Shown here one piece after another: positions 15,507 to 24,245 of a stretch of DNA of 64,000 nucleotides. Position numbers and translations under genes: made by a program. The notes below the pieces were generated by a model, which was not told the origin of the DNA, searched no databases, and saw nothing but the letters and a program-made list of their open reading frames with translations. This DNA is from Candidatus Bathyarchaeota archaeon (GTDB taxonomy: Archaea > Thermoproteota > Bathyarchaeia > Bathyarchaeales > Bathycorpusculaceae): contig JAOZHU010000015.1 in NCBI GenBank assembly GCA_026014705.1, forward strand, positions 1-64,000, written 5' to 3'. The first letter of the stretch is position 1. Each line of letters opens with the position of its first letter.

Positions 15507-17000
15507 ATGGCTGAAGTTAAGCGCTTAGACGCTTTTTTCGATCCGTGTTCGGTCGCCATAATCGGCGCCACCAAAAAGATAGATAAGGCTGGGCACGTGA
15601 TTTTCAGGAACTTCGCAGCTAATAAGTCGCGGGGGATTTTCAAAGGAGAAATTTATCCAGTGAATCCTAATGAAGAATCTATTCTCGGGTTCAGGTGCTA
15701 TCCATCTATCTCCGAGATTCCCGGCGAAGTGGAAGCGATAGTGGTTGTGGTTCCTGCGAAAATTGTGCCTTTAATCATGGAGGAAGCTGCGGCGAAAAAA
15801 GTCAAAACCGCGATAATAATTACTTCAGGCTTCAGAGAAGTGGGCAATGTTGCGCTTGAAGAGCAGATAGTTGCCACGGCTAAAAAAGCTGGAACCCGCA
15901 TCTTGGGACCCAACTGCCTAGGTGTGTACTACTCGAAGACTGGCGTGGATACGTTGTTTCTTCCCGAAACCAAGGTGCTGACAACAGGCGACGAAGTGAT
16001 TGCCACACCGCGTCCCATGTCGGGAAACATCGCCATAGTCACGCAAAGTGGAGCCTTCGGTGTAGCCGCATTGGACTACTTGGCTGGCCGTCAAATTGGT
16101 ATCAGTAAATTCGTGAGCTTCGGCAACAAGTGCGACGTAACCGAGTCCGAAATGATGCACTATTTGCTGTTTGATAAGGAAACGCGTGCTATTCTGCTTT
16201 ACGTTGAGGACATAAAACATGGGCGTGAGTTTCTCCGAGTAGCTGGAAAAGTGACTCTGAAGAAGCCTATAGTGGCGCTTAAGGCTGGTAGAAGCGCGGC
16301 AGGCGCACGGGCTGCGGCGTCGCATACCGGTGCCATTGCAGGTGCTGACAAGATTTACAGTGCAGCCTTCGAGCAGTCGGGTGTGATCAGGGCGAGGGAT
16401 ATGGAAGAGTTCTTTGACGCTGGGAAAGCCTTGGCTATGCAGCCTCCTGCTTTGCGCAGGAACATCGGCGTACTAACTGATGCTGGAGGACCAGGCATAA
16501 TGGCAGTTGATGAATGCGAAAGCAACGGTTTGTCCGTGGAGCGCTTTTCTGATGAGACGTTGCAGAAGTTCCAGAAGTTGAAGGACGAAGGCATGTTGCC
16601 CAAGTTTGCGGCTACAGGGAATCCTGTTGACCTTACGGGTTCAGTGACTGACGACATGTATGAGGTGGCAGCTGACATAATGTTCCAAGACCCTGCGATT
16701 GACGGCATAATTCTGCTTGGGTTGCATCATTTGCCTGCTCTGCGGGAGAAGTACATTGACAGTGTCGGATTAGTCGCAAGCAGGTACAGCAAGCCTATCG
16801 TTATGTGCGACATTGGCGAGACGGAGATGGCTTTGTATACGCGGTTCAGGTTCGACAAGTTGGGTATTCCTTCGTATCCTTCGCCTGAAGATGCGGCGCG
16901 TGCTATGGCAGCGCTTGTTAACTATGGAGCCTACTTGCGGAAGAATGGCTGCTTAGATGAGTACATCAGCGAGTTTCTGAAGAAGCGGAATAAGCCGTGA
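15507..17000 (+). CDS. acdA: ADP-forming acyl-CoA (acetate-CoA) synthetase, alpha subunit
   Basis: This 497-residue protein has the three domains of the alpha subunit: an N-terminal CoA-binding Rossmann domain (SVAIIGATKKIDKAGHVIFRNF), a succinyl-CoA-synthetase-like domain (MSGNIAIVTQSGAFGVAALD), and the second ligase domain. The phosphorylated histidine is in AAASHTGAIAGAD (His273). The enzyme makes ATP from acyl-CoA in archaea. The ATP-grasp beta subunit (acdB) is not adjacent, so the two subunits are encoded apart. The preceding CofE-like gene is on the same strand, 76 bases away. Confidence 0.92.
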   Translation: MAEVKRLDAFFDPCSVAIIGATKKIDKAGHVIFRNFAANKSRGIFKGEIYPVNPNEESILGFRCYPSISEIPGEVEAIVVVVPAKIVPLIMEEAAAKKVKTAIIITSGFREVGNVALEEQIVATAKKAGTRILGPNCLGVYYSKTGVDTLFLPETKVLTTGDEVIATPRPMSGNIAIVTQSGAFGVAALDYLAGRQIGISKFVSFGNKCDVTESEMMHYLLFDKETRAILLYVEDIKHGREFLRVAGKVTLKKPIVALKAGRSAAGARAAASHTGAIAGADKIYSAAFEQSGVIRARDMEEFFDAGKALAMQPPALRRNIGVLTDAGGPGIMAVDECESNGLSVERFSDETLQKFQKLKDEGMLPKFAATGNPVDLTGSVTDDMYEVAADIMFQDPAIDGIILLGLHHLPALREKYIDSVGLVASRYSKPIVMCDIGETEMALYTRFRFDKLGIPSYPSPEDAARAMAALVNYGAYLRKNGCLDEYISEFLKKRNKP

Positions 17001-17009
17001 AGTGCGCTG

Positions 17010-17396
17010 TTATGTGTGGACTGTGACGGTGACTTCGTCGCCGTCTGACAGCTGAAGCTGTTGGCGCAGGTTGATTGATGCAATTATTTCTAGAACGTTG
17101 TGTGGGTAGCCTGCGACTTCGGGAATTACTACGGCGCAGTTGACTGTGCTGATTGTGGCTTTGAAGAGTTTGCCGCTGAAGTAGCCTTCTGTAGGGCGAA
17201 TGCTCATTGTCTCAGTGGTTTCCAGCACTTTTCTGCGTGCGGCGTTTTTGTCGGATAACCTGATGTTTAGCGTTCCCGCATACGGAGTGAAGCCTGCTTT
17301 TGCTTCTATTTGCGTTCTAACCCACTGCAGGGTGATGAATTTTGCGCCGTTGCCTTTTCCAGTGAATACTTTGCCGCTGATTTCTATGTTTTTCAC
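17010..17396 (-). CDS. ribK: CTP-dependent riboflavin kinase (RibK)
   Basis: A 128-residue protein of the archaeal riboflavin kinase family, which phosphorylates riboflavin with CTP instead of ATP. The family core is present: GKVFTGKGNGAKFITLQWV, GFTPYAGTLNIRL (CTP-binding loops) and EGYFSGKLFKATI. The C-terminus NVLEIIASINLRQQLQLSDGDEVTV closes the barrel. It lacks the winged-helix domain found fused N-terminally in some archaea. It ends only ten bases from acdA on the other strand, and the next gene upstream on its strand (17833) is a small unknown. Confidence 0.92.
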   Translation of the reverse strand: MKNIEISGKVFTGKGNGAKFITLQWVRTQIEAKAGFTPYAGTLNIRLSDKNAARRKVLETTETMSIRPTEGYFSGKLFKATISTVNCAVVIPEVAGYPHNVLEIIASINLRQQLQLSDGDEVTVTVHT

Positions 17397-17464
17397 GATA
17401 TTTGTGCCTCAGTTGTCGCTTTCAGTTGATGAATGCTGCATTGATGTGTAGTTTGTTGTGGCTT

Positions 17465-17833
17465 TTATTTCTGTTCTTTTAGCCATTGGGCGACTTTTTT
17501 GAGAATCGTGTCGGATGACATGTTTATTATGGGTACGATCATTTTTTCTTTTGTTTCTATTGTCGGTTCGTATTTTGGCATAAGCGCGAATCCGACGAAT
17601 GTCCAGTATACTCTGCCTGTTTCTATTAGTGCTTTGGCGACTGATGTTGTTGAGGCTGGAAGCGGGAAGTACAGGAAGACTACGCCGTCTGCCCAGTATA
17701 GTCCTGCGAGTTTGCCGCCTGCTATGACCGAGGTGAACCGTGCTAGTTCTTCGGTGGTTGCAAAACAAGTGCGTTCCATTATGACGATTTCTTTGAAAGG
17801 TGCGTATTTGACGGTGACTTCTTTTTCGCTCAT
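17465..17833 (-). CDS. Protein of unknown function
   Basis: A 122-residue soluble alpha/beta protein (EIVIMERTCFATTEELARFTSVIAGGK, then GVVFLYFPLPAS, then VYWTFVGFALMPKYEP). The spacing of strands and helices looks like a small sensor or enzyme fold, but I recognise no family. It lies 68 bases upstream of RibK on the same strand and may share its transcript. An ATG at 17833 gives a normal start. Confidence 0.65.
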   Translation of the reverse strand: MSEKEVTVKYAPFKEIVIMERTCFATTEELARFTSVIAGGKLAGLYWADGVVFLYFPLPASTTSVAKALIETGRVYWTFVGFALMPKYEPTIETKEKMIVPIINMSSDTILKKVAQWLKEQK

Positions 17834-17955
17834 GATAATGCTTCACCAGTCTGAATAGACTATGTACTGCGTGTTCCCTTTTAACCTTGCCATAGGTTTA
17901 GAAAACGTTATAGCGCAGACAAACATTAAGCCTTCACTAACAGAGGTTAAACGAT

Positions 17956-19035
17956 TTGCCTGAAATCCGTGTAGCACTCGTAGGCGTAGGCAACAGCGCA
18001 TCCGCCCTCATCCAAGGCACCCAATACTACAAAAACGCCGAAGAAAACACCACTGTACCAGGCTTAATGCACGTAAATTTCGGCGGATACCACATACGCG
18101 ATATCAAGTTCGTCGCCGCCTTCGAAGTCAACAAAGCCAAAATCGGCAAAGACCTGTCGGAAGCTGTATTCACCAAACCAAATTGCGCCGTCAAATTCTC
18201 CGCTGTCCCGCGTCTAGGCGTCAAGGTTTCACCCGCACCGATTCTAGATGGCGTAGCGCCCCACATGCGCGAACCTTTCAATGTCTACGACGACAGTAAC
18301 TACGATAAAGCAAATGTTGTTAAAGTGCTTAAAGAAACTAAAACTCAAGTGCTCGTTAACTATTTACCCGTGGGAAGCCATGAAGCAACGCGGTTCTACG
18401 CGCAAGCCGCAATGGACGCAGGCTGCGCCTTCGTAAACTGCATGCCCGAATTCATCGGGTCAGACTCGGAGTGGGCGAAACGGTTTGAAAATGCAGGCGT
18501 GCCCGTGCTCGGTGACGACATAAAAAGCCAAGTTGGCGCAACAATTCTGCACAGGACGCTTGTGCGGCTTTGTTTGGATCGCGGCGTGATAGTGGACGAA
18601 ACCTACCAGCTTAATTTAGGCGGAGACACAGATTTCTTGAACATGACCGTGGAAGAGCGGCTGAAGACGAAACGCATTAGCAAAACCGAAGCCGTGACCA
18701 GCCTCGTGCCCTACGAATTACCCACACGAATCGGACCCTCAGATTACGTGGGCTTCCTAGAAAACAAGAAAATATGCTATCTGACGCTAAAGGGCAGGAA
18801 ATTCGGCGACCGCCCCATAACAATCAACGCCAAGCTAGAAGTTGAAGATTCACCTAACAGCGCAGGCGTCGTCATCGACTTGATACGCGCCGCAAAAATC
18901 GCTTTAGATAGAAAAATCTCTGGTGCCCTACTGAGCATGGCAGCTTACGCGTTTAAGCACCCGCCTATTCAGGTGCCTGACCCAGTGGCGCGGCAGTGGA
19001 CTGAGGACTGGATTGCAGGTAAAAGAGAACGCTAA
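17956..19035 (+). CDS. ino1: Myo-inositol-1-phosphate synthase
   Basis: The enzyme converts glucose 6-phosphate to inositol 1-phosphate with NAD. The protein (359 residues) fits the archaeal length. Motifs: VALVGVGNSASALIQG (dinucleotide loop), VNYLPVGSHEATRFYAQAA, FVNCMPEFIGSD, GDDIKSQVGATILHRTL with the family's catalytic lysines, and YQLNLGGDTDFLNM. The TTG start has GAGGTT upstream. Together with the AIP synthase at 49028 it would supply inositol for archaetidylinositol lipids. Divergent to the unknown gene at 17833, with an AT-rich promoter between. Confidence 0.93.
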   Translation: MPEIRVALVGVGNSASALIQGTQYYKNAEENTTVPGLMHVNFGGYHIRDIKFVAAFEVNKAKIGKDLSEAVFTKPNCAVKFSAVPRLGVKVSPAPILDGVAPHMREPFNVYDDSNYDKANVVKVLKETKTQVLVNYLPVGSHEATRFYAQAAMDAGCAFVNCMPEFIGSDSEWAKRFENAGVPVLGDDIKSQVGATILHRTLVRLCLDRGVIVDETYQLNLGGDTDFLNMTVEERLKTKRISKTEAVTSLVPYELPTRIGPSDYVGFLENKKICYLTLKGRKFGDRPITINAKLEVEDSPNSAGVVIDLIRAAKIALDRKISGALLSMAAYAFKHPPIQVPDPVARQWTEDWIAGKRER

Positions 19036-19129
19036 ATGTCTCAGAGCTTGAACAGCTAAACAGCGCCATTAAGATTTTTAAGCGTCGACAAGCTAACAGA
19101 GTACACATCAAGCAAAGGTGTATACAAGC

Positions 19130-19540
19130 ATGGTGAAAGTAGACGGATACGAAGTGCCAGAAGGGCTCTACTACTCCAAGGATTTTGCGTGGATAAAAAT
19201 CGAAGGAGACAGCGTGCGGATGGGCATAACCGACTACGCGCAAAAGTCGCTCAGAGAAATCGTCTACGCTGAACTGCCAAGCGCAGGCGCAACCGTGAAG
19301 CAGAACGAGCCATACGGTACGCTAGAGTCAGTGAAAGCCGTTTCTGACTTAGTTGCCGCAGTAAGCGGAACAATTGAATCAGTAAACGAAGAAGCCCAAT
19401 CCAAACCCGAAATCCTAAATGAAGACCCCTACGGGAAAGGCTGGCTGCTCGTTGTGAAACCAGCGAACCTGCAGGCTGAACTCGCGAACCTCATGGATTT
19501 TGCTGCAGCAGTAGAGTGGCACAAGAACCAAGCAAAATGA
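19130..19540 (+). CDS. gcvH: Glycine cleavage H-like lipoyl protein (GcvH)
   Basis: This protein has the lipoyl-domain motif TLESVKAVSD with the lipoyl lysine at Lys69, and the H-protein start YSKDFAWIKIEGDSVRMGITDYAQKSLREIVYAELP. The length of 136 residues is typical. ATG at 19130 has AAGGTG nine bases upstream; the GTG at 19118 gives a four-residue extension and is less likely. The stop overlaps the start of a CoA-disulfide-reductase-like flavoprotein by four bases (ATGA). No glycine-cleavage P, T or L gene is close by, so it may act in a different lipoate-dependent process. Confidence 0.92.
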   Translation: MVKVDGYEVPEGLYYSKDFAWIKIEGDSVRMGITDYAQKSLREIVYAELPSAGATVKQNEPYGTLESVKAVSDLVAAVSGTIESVNEEAQSKPEILNEDPYGKGWLLVVKPANLQAELANLMDFAAAVEWHKNQAK

Positions 19541-20898
19541 AGGCGCTTCCGATGGCTAGGCGCATAATCGTAATAGGCGCAAACGCAGCAGGCGTTGAAG
19601 CCGCTTCAGCAGCCCGCAAGAAAGACCGCACAGCAGAAATCACCTTGATAACGCAGGAGAAAACTGCAGGGTACTCACGCTGCGGATTACCCTTCGTGAT
19701 AGGCGGGCAAATCCCCAGTTTTAAGGATTTGGTAGTTTACCCGCCAGCATACTTCCAAATGCTGAAGTTAAGCTTGAAGAACGAAACAAGAGTCACCGCA
19801 ATAAACACTAAAGATAAAACAGTCACCGCGGTTGACAAGGCAGGTACCGCAGAAATATTGCAGTACGACAGCTTGGTGATAGCTACTGGTGCAGACGCTT
19901 TTATGCCGCCGATTAAAGGTAGAGAAAAGCTGGGAATACTTTCGTTGCGCACTTTGGAAGATGGCGAAAGAATAGACCAAGCGGTCAAGAACGGAGCTAA
20001 ATCTGCTGTAATTATGGGCGCAGGCTTGATAGGGTTGGAAACAGGTGTGGCGCTCATGGAACGCGGTTTGAAAGTCACCATCGTGGAGATGCTGCCGCAG
20101 ATTCTGCCTCAGATGCTTGACGCCGACATGGCGAAAATGGTTCATGAAGCGCTTCAGGACAAGGGCATGTGCGTTCTCACGGGAAAAACCGTTGAGGAGT
20201 TTCTGGGTGACGAGAAAGTGACGGCGATAATGGCGGGCGGCGAAAAAATCGAAGCAGATTTATTCCTCAGCGCTTTCGGTGTGCGGGCAAACACGAAACT
20301 CGCGGTTGACGCAGGCATACCCCTCGGCGAAACCAGAGCCATAAAAACTAACGCGCGAATGGAAACTGACGTGAAAGACGTTTACGCTGTAGGCGACTGC
20401 GCTGAAGCTCCCAACATAATCACCCATAAACCAATGTGCGCGCAGCTTGGCACGATTGCGGTTAGGCAAGGTAAAGTCGCAGGTATAAACGCTGCAGGCG
20501 ACTACGCGCAGTTCACGGGCATTCTCGCATCAGCAGTAACGCGGTTATTCGATATTGAAGCAGGTGTAACAGGCTTGACTGAAGCAGCCGCGGCAAGGGC
20601 GCGCATCGAAGTAATCACAGGAGCCATCAGCTCAAAAACAGCGGCAGATTACTATCCGGCTGCGAAGCCCATAAGAGTTAAACTTGTCGTGGAAAAAGAG
20701 TCTCAGCGCATAGTAGGCGCGCAGATAGTCGGCGGTGAGCAAGTGACCCAGCGCATAAACGCTTTATCCTTTGCTATTCAAAAGCAGATGACCGTGCGCG
20801 AATTAGCCAAAGCAGACACGGCTTATGCGCCGCCGTTGAACGAAACATGGGAGCCCATGGTTTTAGCCGCAGAAATGGTCCTAATGAAACTGCGCTGA
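19537..20898 (+). CDS. CoA-disulfide-reductase-like FAD/NAD(P) oxidoreductase
   Basis: A 453-residue flavoprotein of the pyridine nucleotide-disulfide oxidoreductase superfamily. It has the FAD Rossmann loop IIVIGANAAGVEAASAARK, the single active-site Cys49 in YSRCGLPFVIGG (the CoADR/NADH oxidase/NADH peroxidase type, not the CxxxxC pair of dihydrolipoamide dehydrogenase), the NAD loop IMGAGLIGLETGVALMERG, and DVYAVGDCAEAPN. The ATGA overlap with gcvH picks the start at 19537. The strict pairing with an H-like protein is unusual and is discussed as a finding. Confidence 0.9.
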   Translation: MKALPMARRIIVIGANAAGVEAASAARKKDRTAEITLITQEKTAGYSRCGLPFVIGGQIPSFKDLVVYPPAYFQMLKLSLKNETRVTAINTKDKTVTAVDKAGTAEILQYDSLVIATGADAFMPPIKGREKLGILSLRTLEDGERIDQAVKNGAKSAVIMGAGLIGLETGVALMERGLKVTIVEMLPQILPQMLDADMAKMVHEALQDKGMCVLTGKTVEEFLGDEKVTAIMAGGEKIEADLFLSAFGVRANTKLAVDAGIPLGETRAIKTNARMETDVKDVYAVGDCAEAPNIITHKPMCAQLGTIAVRQGKVAGINAAGDYAQFTGILASAVTRLFDIEAGVTGLTEAAAARARIEVITGAISSKTAADYYPAAKPIRVKLVVEKESQRIVGAQIVGGEQVTQRINALSFAIQKQMTVRELAKADTAYAPPLNETWEPMVLAAEMVLMKLR

Positions 20899-21054
20899 CC
20901 AAACATTTTTTCTCTTTTCCACTTTTTAGAAGCGACTTCGTCTTATAGTGGCCTACCAAATGCCTATTGCACTTGCTAGACTGTTTCGTAATTATTCACA
21001 GCTTGCGCTGAAGTGAAAACTGAAGAAAAGGAGTTTCTTTTCTGTTTTTGTGGC
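20899..21054. terminator. Convergent gap with pyrimidine-rich tail
   Basis: After the oxidoreductase stop the plus strand runs into T-rich tracts (ATTTTTTCTCTTTTCC, then ACTTTTTAG), the usual archaeal intrinsic termination signal. The metK gene ends on the opposite strand at 21055. I see no gene in between. Confidence 0.4.
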
Positions 21055-22218
21055 TTATTTCAGTGCTTTTCTCAGTTCTTCTGCTTTGTCGGTTTTTTCC
21101 CACGTGAAGTCAGGGTCGTCTCTGCCGAAATGCCCGAACACAGCGGTTTTTCTGTAAATCGGTCTGAGCAACTTCAAGTGTTCTATTACGGCTTTGGGTC
21201 TCATGTCAAAGTGCTTCTTTACTAAAGCGAGAATCTCGTCGTCAGTCAGTTTTCCTGTGCCCGCAGTGTTCACGAACACGGATATCGGCTGTGCCACCCC
21301 GATGGCGTAGGATATTTGAATTTCACATTCATCCGCCAAACCCGCAGCAACAATGTTTTTGGCAATGTATCTTGCCATGTAACAGCCTGAGCGGTCAACT
21401 TTTGACGGGTCTTTCCCTGAGAAGCATCCGCCGCCGTGGCTTCCAACGCCGCCGTATGTGTCAACAATGATTTTGCGCCCTGTTAACCCTGAATCAGCCA
21501 AGGTTCCGCCAACAACAAATCTTCCTGTTCCGTTAACGATGTATTTCGTTTCGGCATCCAGCATTTCTGGAGGTATGACTTGTTTGACTACGTTGTTAAT
21601 TACGTCCTCCTTAATCTTCTCCAGTTTCACATTTGCGGTGTGCTGAGCGGCAATCACGACAGCGTCTACTCTCTTCGGTTTTCCATTAAAATATTCAACT
21701 GTAACCTGAGATTTGCAGTCAGGTCTTAAATACGGCAAAATTTTGGTTTTTCTGCATTCCGCCAGTCTCTTTACAAGCTTGTGCGCAAGCATTATTGGCA
21801 GCGGCATCAGTTCCTTGGTTTCGGTTGTGGCGTAGCCGAACATCATCCCTTGGTCTCCGGCGCCCTGCTCATGCGTTTCAGTCTCGTTTACTCCCAACGC
21901 TATGTCAGGCGACTGTTCTTCCAAGGAAACGAGTATGCCGCAGGTTTCCCAGTCTAAACCGTCTTTGGCGTTGTCAAAACCTATTTCTTTCAACGTGTTT
22001 CTAACGATTTTGGGTATGGACACGTAGCAGTTGGTGGTGATTTGACCAGTGACCACCACGTTTCCCTGCATCACCAAGGTTTCGCAGTCAACTCGTGCTT
22101 TCGGATCTTGCCGCAAGATAGCGTCTAGAACGCTGTCGGATATTTGGTCGGCGACTTTGTCTGGGTGTCCCTCGCCAACAGATTCTGAAGTGAACAAGTA
22201 CTTCCCATTTTTTCTCAT
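21055..22218 (-). CDS. metK: S-adenosylmethionine synthetase, bacterial type (MetK)
   Basis: The enzyme makes SAM from methionine and ATP. This 387-residue protein is the bacterial/eukaryotic MetK, not the divergent archaeal family. All key motifs are present: [21 protein letters not shown] with His18 and Asp20, the [12 protein letters not shown] metal/ATP loop (residues 119-130), the later GGKVIVDTYGG-type stretch ([20 protein letters not shown]), [20 protein letters not shown], and the C-terminal [17 protein letters not shown] at 22218 has AAGGGG five bases upstream; the upstream TTG at 22236 is less likely. Confidence 0.96.
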   Translation of the reverse strand: MRKNGKYLFTSESVGEGHPDKVADQISDSVLDAILRQDPKARVDCETLVMQGNVVVTGQITTNCYVSIPKIVRNTLKEIGFDNAKDGLDWETCGILVSLEEQSPDIALGVNETETHEQGAGDQGMMFGYATTETKELMPLPIMLAHKLVKRLAECRKTKILPYLRPDCKSQVTVEYFNGKPKRVDAVVIAAQHTANVKLEKIKEDVINNVVKQVIPPEMLDAETKYIVNGTGRFVVGGTLADSGLTGRKIIVDTYGGVGSHGGGCFSGKDPSKVDRSGCYMARYIAKNIVAAGLADECEIQISYAIGVAQPISVFVNTAGTGKLTDDEILALVKKHFDMRPKAVIEHLKLLRPIYRKTAVFGHFGRDDPDFTWEKTDKAEELRKALK

Positions 22219-22390
22219 TGGAACCCCTTCAGCCAAGTTTACGATGAGGGGTTTAATAACTCAGTGCTTTTCTTAAAAGGCTTTCTCCGTAATCCGAACA
22301 ACTCAAACAACAGGGCGTAACGCTACACGAAAGCTTATCACCACAACACACGAATATACCTATTTGAAAATCCGCAAGGAAGAATCATCC

Positions 22391-22768
22391 TTGAAAAGAG
22401 TCATACAAACCGCAAACGCACCTAAACCCGTAGGACCCTACAGTCAAGGCATACAAGCCGACAAGTTCCTGTTTGTTTCAGGGCAAGTGGCAATAGACCC
22501 CGCAAAAGGCAAAATAGTCGCCAGCGACATACGAGGACAAACCGCCCAAGTCATGGAAAACCTAAAAGCAATACTTCAAGCCGCAGGCTACACCATGAGC
22601 GATGTCATCCAAGCAAACGTGTATCTATCATCTATGACGCTGTTCAGCGAATTCAACACCGAGTACGCCCGATACTTCGACAAAGAATTCCCAACTCGAG
22701 CAACAGTAGGCATAGAACTGATGCCCAACGCTCTGGTGGAAATATCAGTAGTCGCCTACAAAGAATGA
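22391..22768 (+). CDS. ridA: RidA/YjgF-family enamine/imine deaminase
   Basis: RidA hydrolyses reactive 2-aminoacrylate and related enamines made by PLP enzymes. The 125 residues match throughout: APKPVGPYSQGIQ at the start, LFVSGQVAIDPAKGKIV, QTAQVMENLKAILQAAGYTM, and the active-site FPTRATVGIELMPN with the conserved arginine, then VEISVVAYKE. TTG 22391 gives the standard N-terminus (KRVIQTANAP) and is preceded by AAGGA. The longer frame from TTG 22364 adds nine charged residues. It is divergent to metK. Confidence 0.94.
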   Translation: MKRVIQTANAPKPVGPYSQGIQADKFLFVSGQVAIDPAKGKIVASDIRGQTAQVMENLKAILQAAGYTMSDVIQANVYLSSMTLFSEFNTEYARYFDKEFPTRATVGIELMPNALVEISVVAYKE

Positions 22769-22836
22769 AACCGCTTGGCTAATCGATAATCTTAAACATC
22801 ATTACGCCCAATTGACTTATCGCGAGTGGACGAGTT

Positions 22837-23847
22837 ATGGACGCCGCTGAAGCTGCAAGAAACGCTTTAGAATGCGTTCTGGACGCGAAAAAAGGCGAAA
22901 GCCTCGTCATCTTCTCTGACGAGGCGAAAAAAGGTGTAGGCGAAGCCTTTGAAAAAGGCGCACAGGAACTGAAACTGCAGGCAAAACTGGTTTTGCTTTC
23001 GAGTGAACCTCGGGTTTTCCGAAAAGAAATCCCGCAGCAACTCGTGAAGTTTTTGACGGCGCAGAGACCTAACATTTACATAAACCTCTTGCGGGGACTC
23101 AGCGAAGAAACACCGTTTAGAATAAAGCTCATCCAAATGGAAACCCGCGACAAGAAAACACGTCTCGGGCACTGCCCTGGCGTAACCGAAGACATGCTTA
23201 CGAAGGGCGCCTTAGCGTTAACGGTAAATGAGCATCTGCAGATGCAAACTTTGGCTGAACGACTGATCAGGAAGCTGCAAACAGCGGCTAAAGTGAGAAT
23301 AACAAATCCCGCGGGAACAGAAATTTCCCTAAACGTTAAAGAACGACCGTTCTTCACAGACGCCAAATTCAACTGGAAACTAATGAAGTGGCTGAACTTG
23401 CCAACTGGCGAAGTAATGGTTGCGCCAGTGGAAAACTCGCTAGAGGGCAAATTGGTATGCGACATGGCCATCGGTGGAATAAGCCCAATACGTTCACCTG
23501 TCACCATAGTCGCTAAAGACGGCAAGGTTCAAAACGTGTCTTCAGCAAACGCTGGAGTGCTTAGAAAAGTGCGGCTTTCTTTGGGTACTGATGAGATGGC
23601 GAGCGTTGTGGGCGAATTTGCGTTCGGAGTGAACGCCAAAGCAAGGTTTGTGGAAGAGTTTCTCGAGTCTGAGAAGATACTGGGCACAGTGCACATAGCC
23701 TTTGGCAACAACTCCGACATGCCTAAAGGAAAAAACAACTCAGCGAACCACATGGATTTTCTGTTGGCTAAACCCACCGTGGACATAATCACAGAAGATG
23801 GCGGCTCCTTTACTATCCTCAAAGACGGCGTTTTCCGAGACCTGTAA
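22837..23847 (+). CDS. Aminopeptidase of the thermophilic M29 type
   Basis: A 336-residue enzyme. The C-terminal metal-binding part is clear: LPTGEVMVAPVENSLEGKLV, VVGEFAFGVNAKARF with the glutamate ligand, and GTVHIAFGNNSDMPKGKNNSANHMDF with His and the final metal-site Asp. These match the COG2309/M29 aminopeptidases, which remove N-terminal residues from peptides using cobalt or zinc. The N-terminal 140 residues form the alpha/beta domain of the family. Gene ends are clean; no partner gene is obvious nearby. Confidence 0.85.
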   Translation: MDAAEAARNALECVLDAKKGESLVIFSDEAKKGVGEAFEKGAQELKLQAKLVLLSSEPRVFRKEIPQQLVKFLTAQRPNIYINLLRGLSEETPFRIKLIQMETRDKKTRLGHCPGVTEDMLTKGALALTVNEHLQMQTLAERLIRKLQTAAKVRITNPAGTEISLNVKERPFFTDAKFNWKLMKWLNLPTGEVMVAPVENSLEGKLVCDMAIGGISPIRSPVTIVAKDGKVQNVSSANAGVLRKVRLSLGTDEMASVVGEFAFGVNAKARFVEEFLESEKILGTVHIAFGNNSDMPKGKNNSANHMDFLLAKPTVDIITEDGGSFTILKDGVFRDL

Positions 23848-23909
23848 TTTAGAAGTGTAAAATGTTTAAATGTTTGAAGACAGCCCTTAAACGTGGGTGA
23901 CGCAGCAGC

Positions 23910-24170
23910 ATGAGTGAGTCAACTGAGAAACTGCCCATATCCGAATTCTACAAAGTAATCGAGTACATAACGATTTTTAAAAGCAGCAAATGGTGGGAAG
24001 CCGTAGTCGTCTACGAAACGGCTGGAAAACGCTCAATAGGGCTGTATCTCTGGGAGAACCGGAACAACAATTGGAAACGGAAGAACAAGTTCAGCGTGAG
24101 AAACCTTGAGGAATGGAACAAAGTTAAAAACGCTATAGAACAGCTTGCGCCGAAACTTGCTACAAAATGA
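23910..24170 (+). CDS. Small protein of unknown function
   Basis: An 86-residue protein with a compact beta-rich middle (WWEAVVVYETAGKRSIGLYLWENRNNNWKRKNKFSVRN) and a helical end (EEWNKVKNAIEQLAPKL). The W and Y content and alternating strands look like a small folded domain rather than chance. It is not recognised. It sits between the aminopeptidase and the DUF4443 gene on the same strand, and the GTG-like upstream sequence is followed by a good ATG at 23910. Confidence 0.7.
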   Translation: MSESTEKLPISEFYKVIEYITIFKSSKWWEAVVVYETAGKRSIGLYLWENRNNNWKRKNKFSVRNLEEWNKVKNAIEQLAPKLATK

Positions 24171-24245
24171 AAGCTACACCACCTAACAGGCTTCCGCATG
24201 ATTCTTGAGTCATAAATTATAATAGTCAGCCGCCTCAAAATAGAG

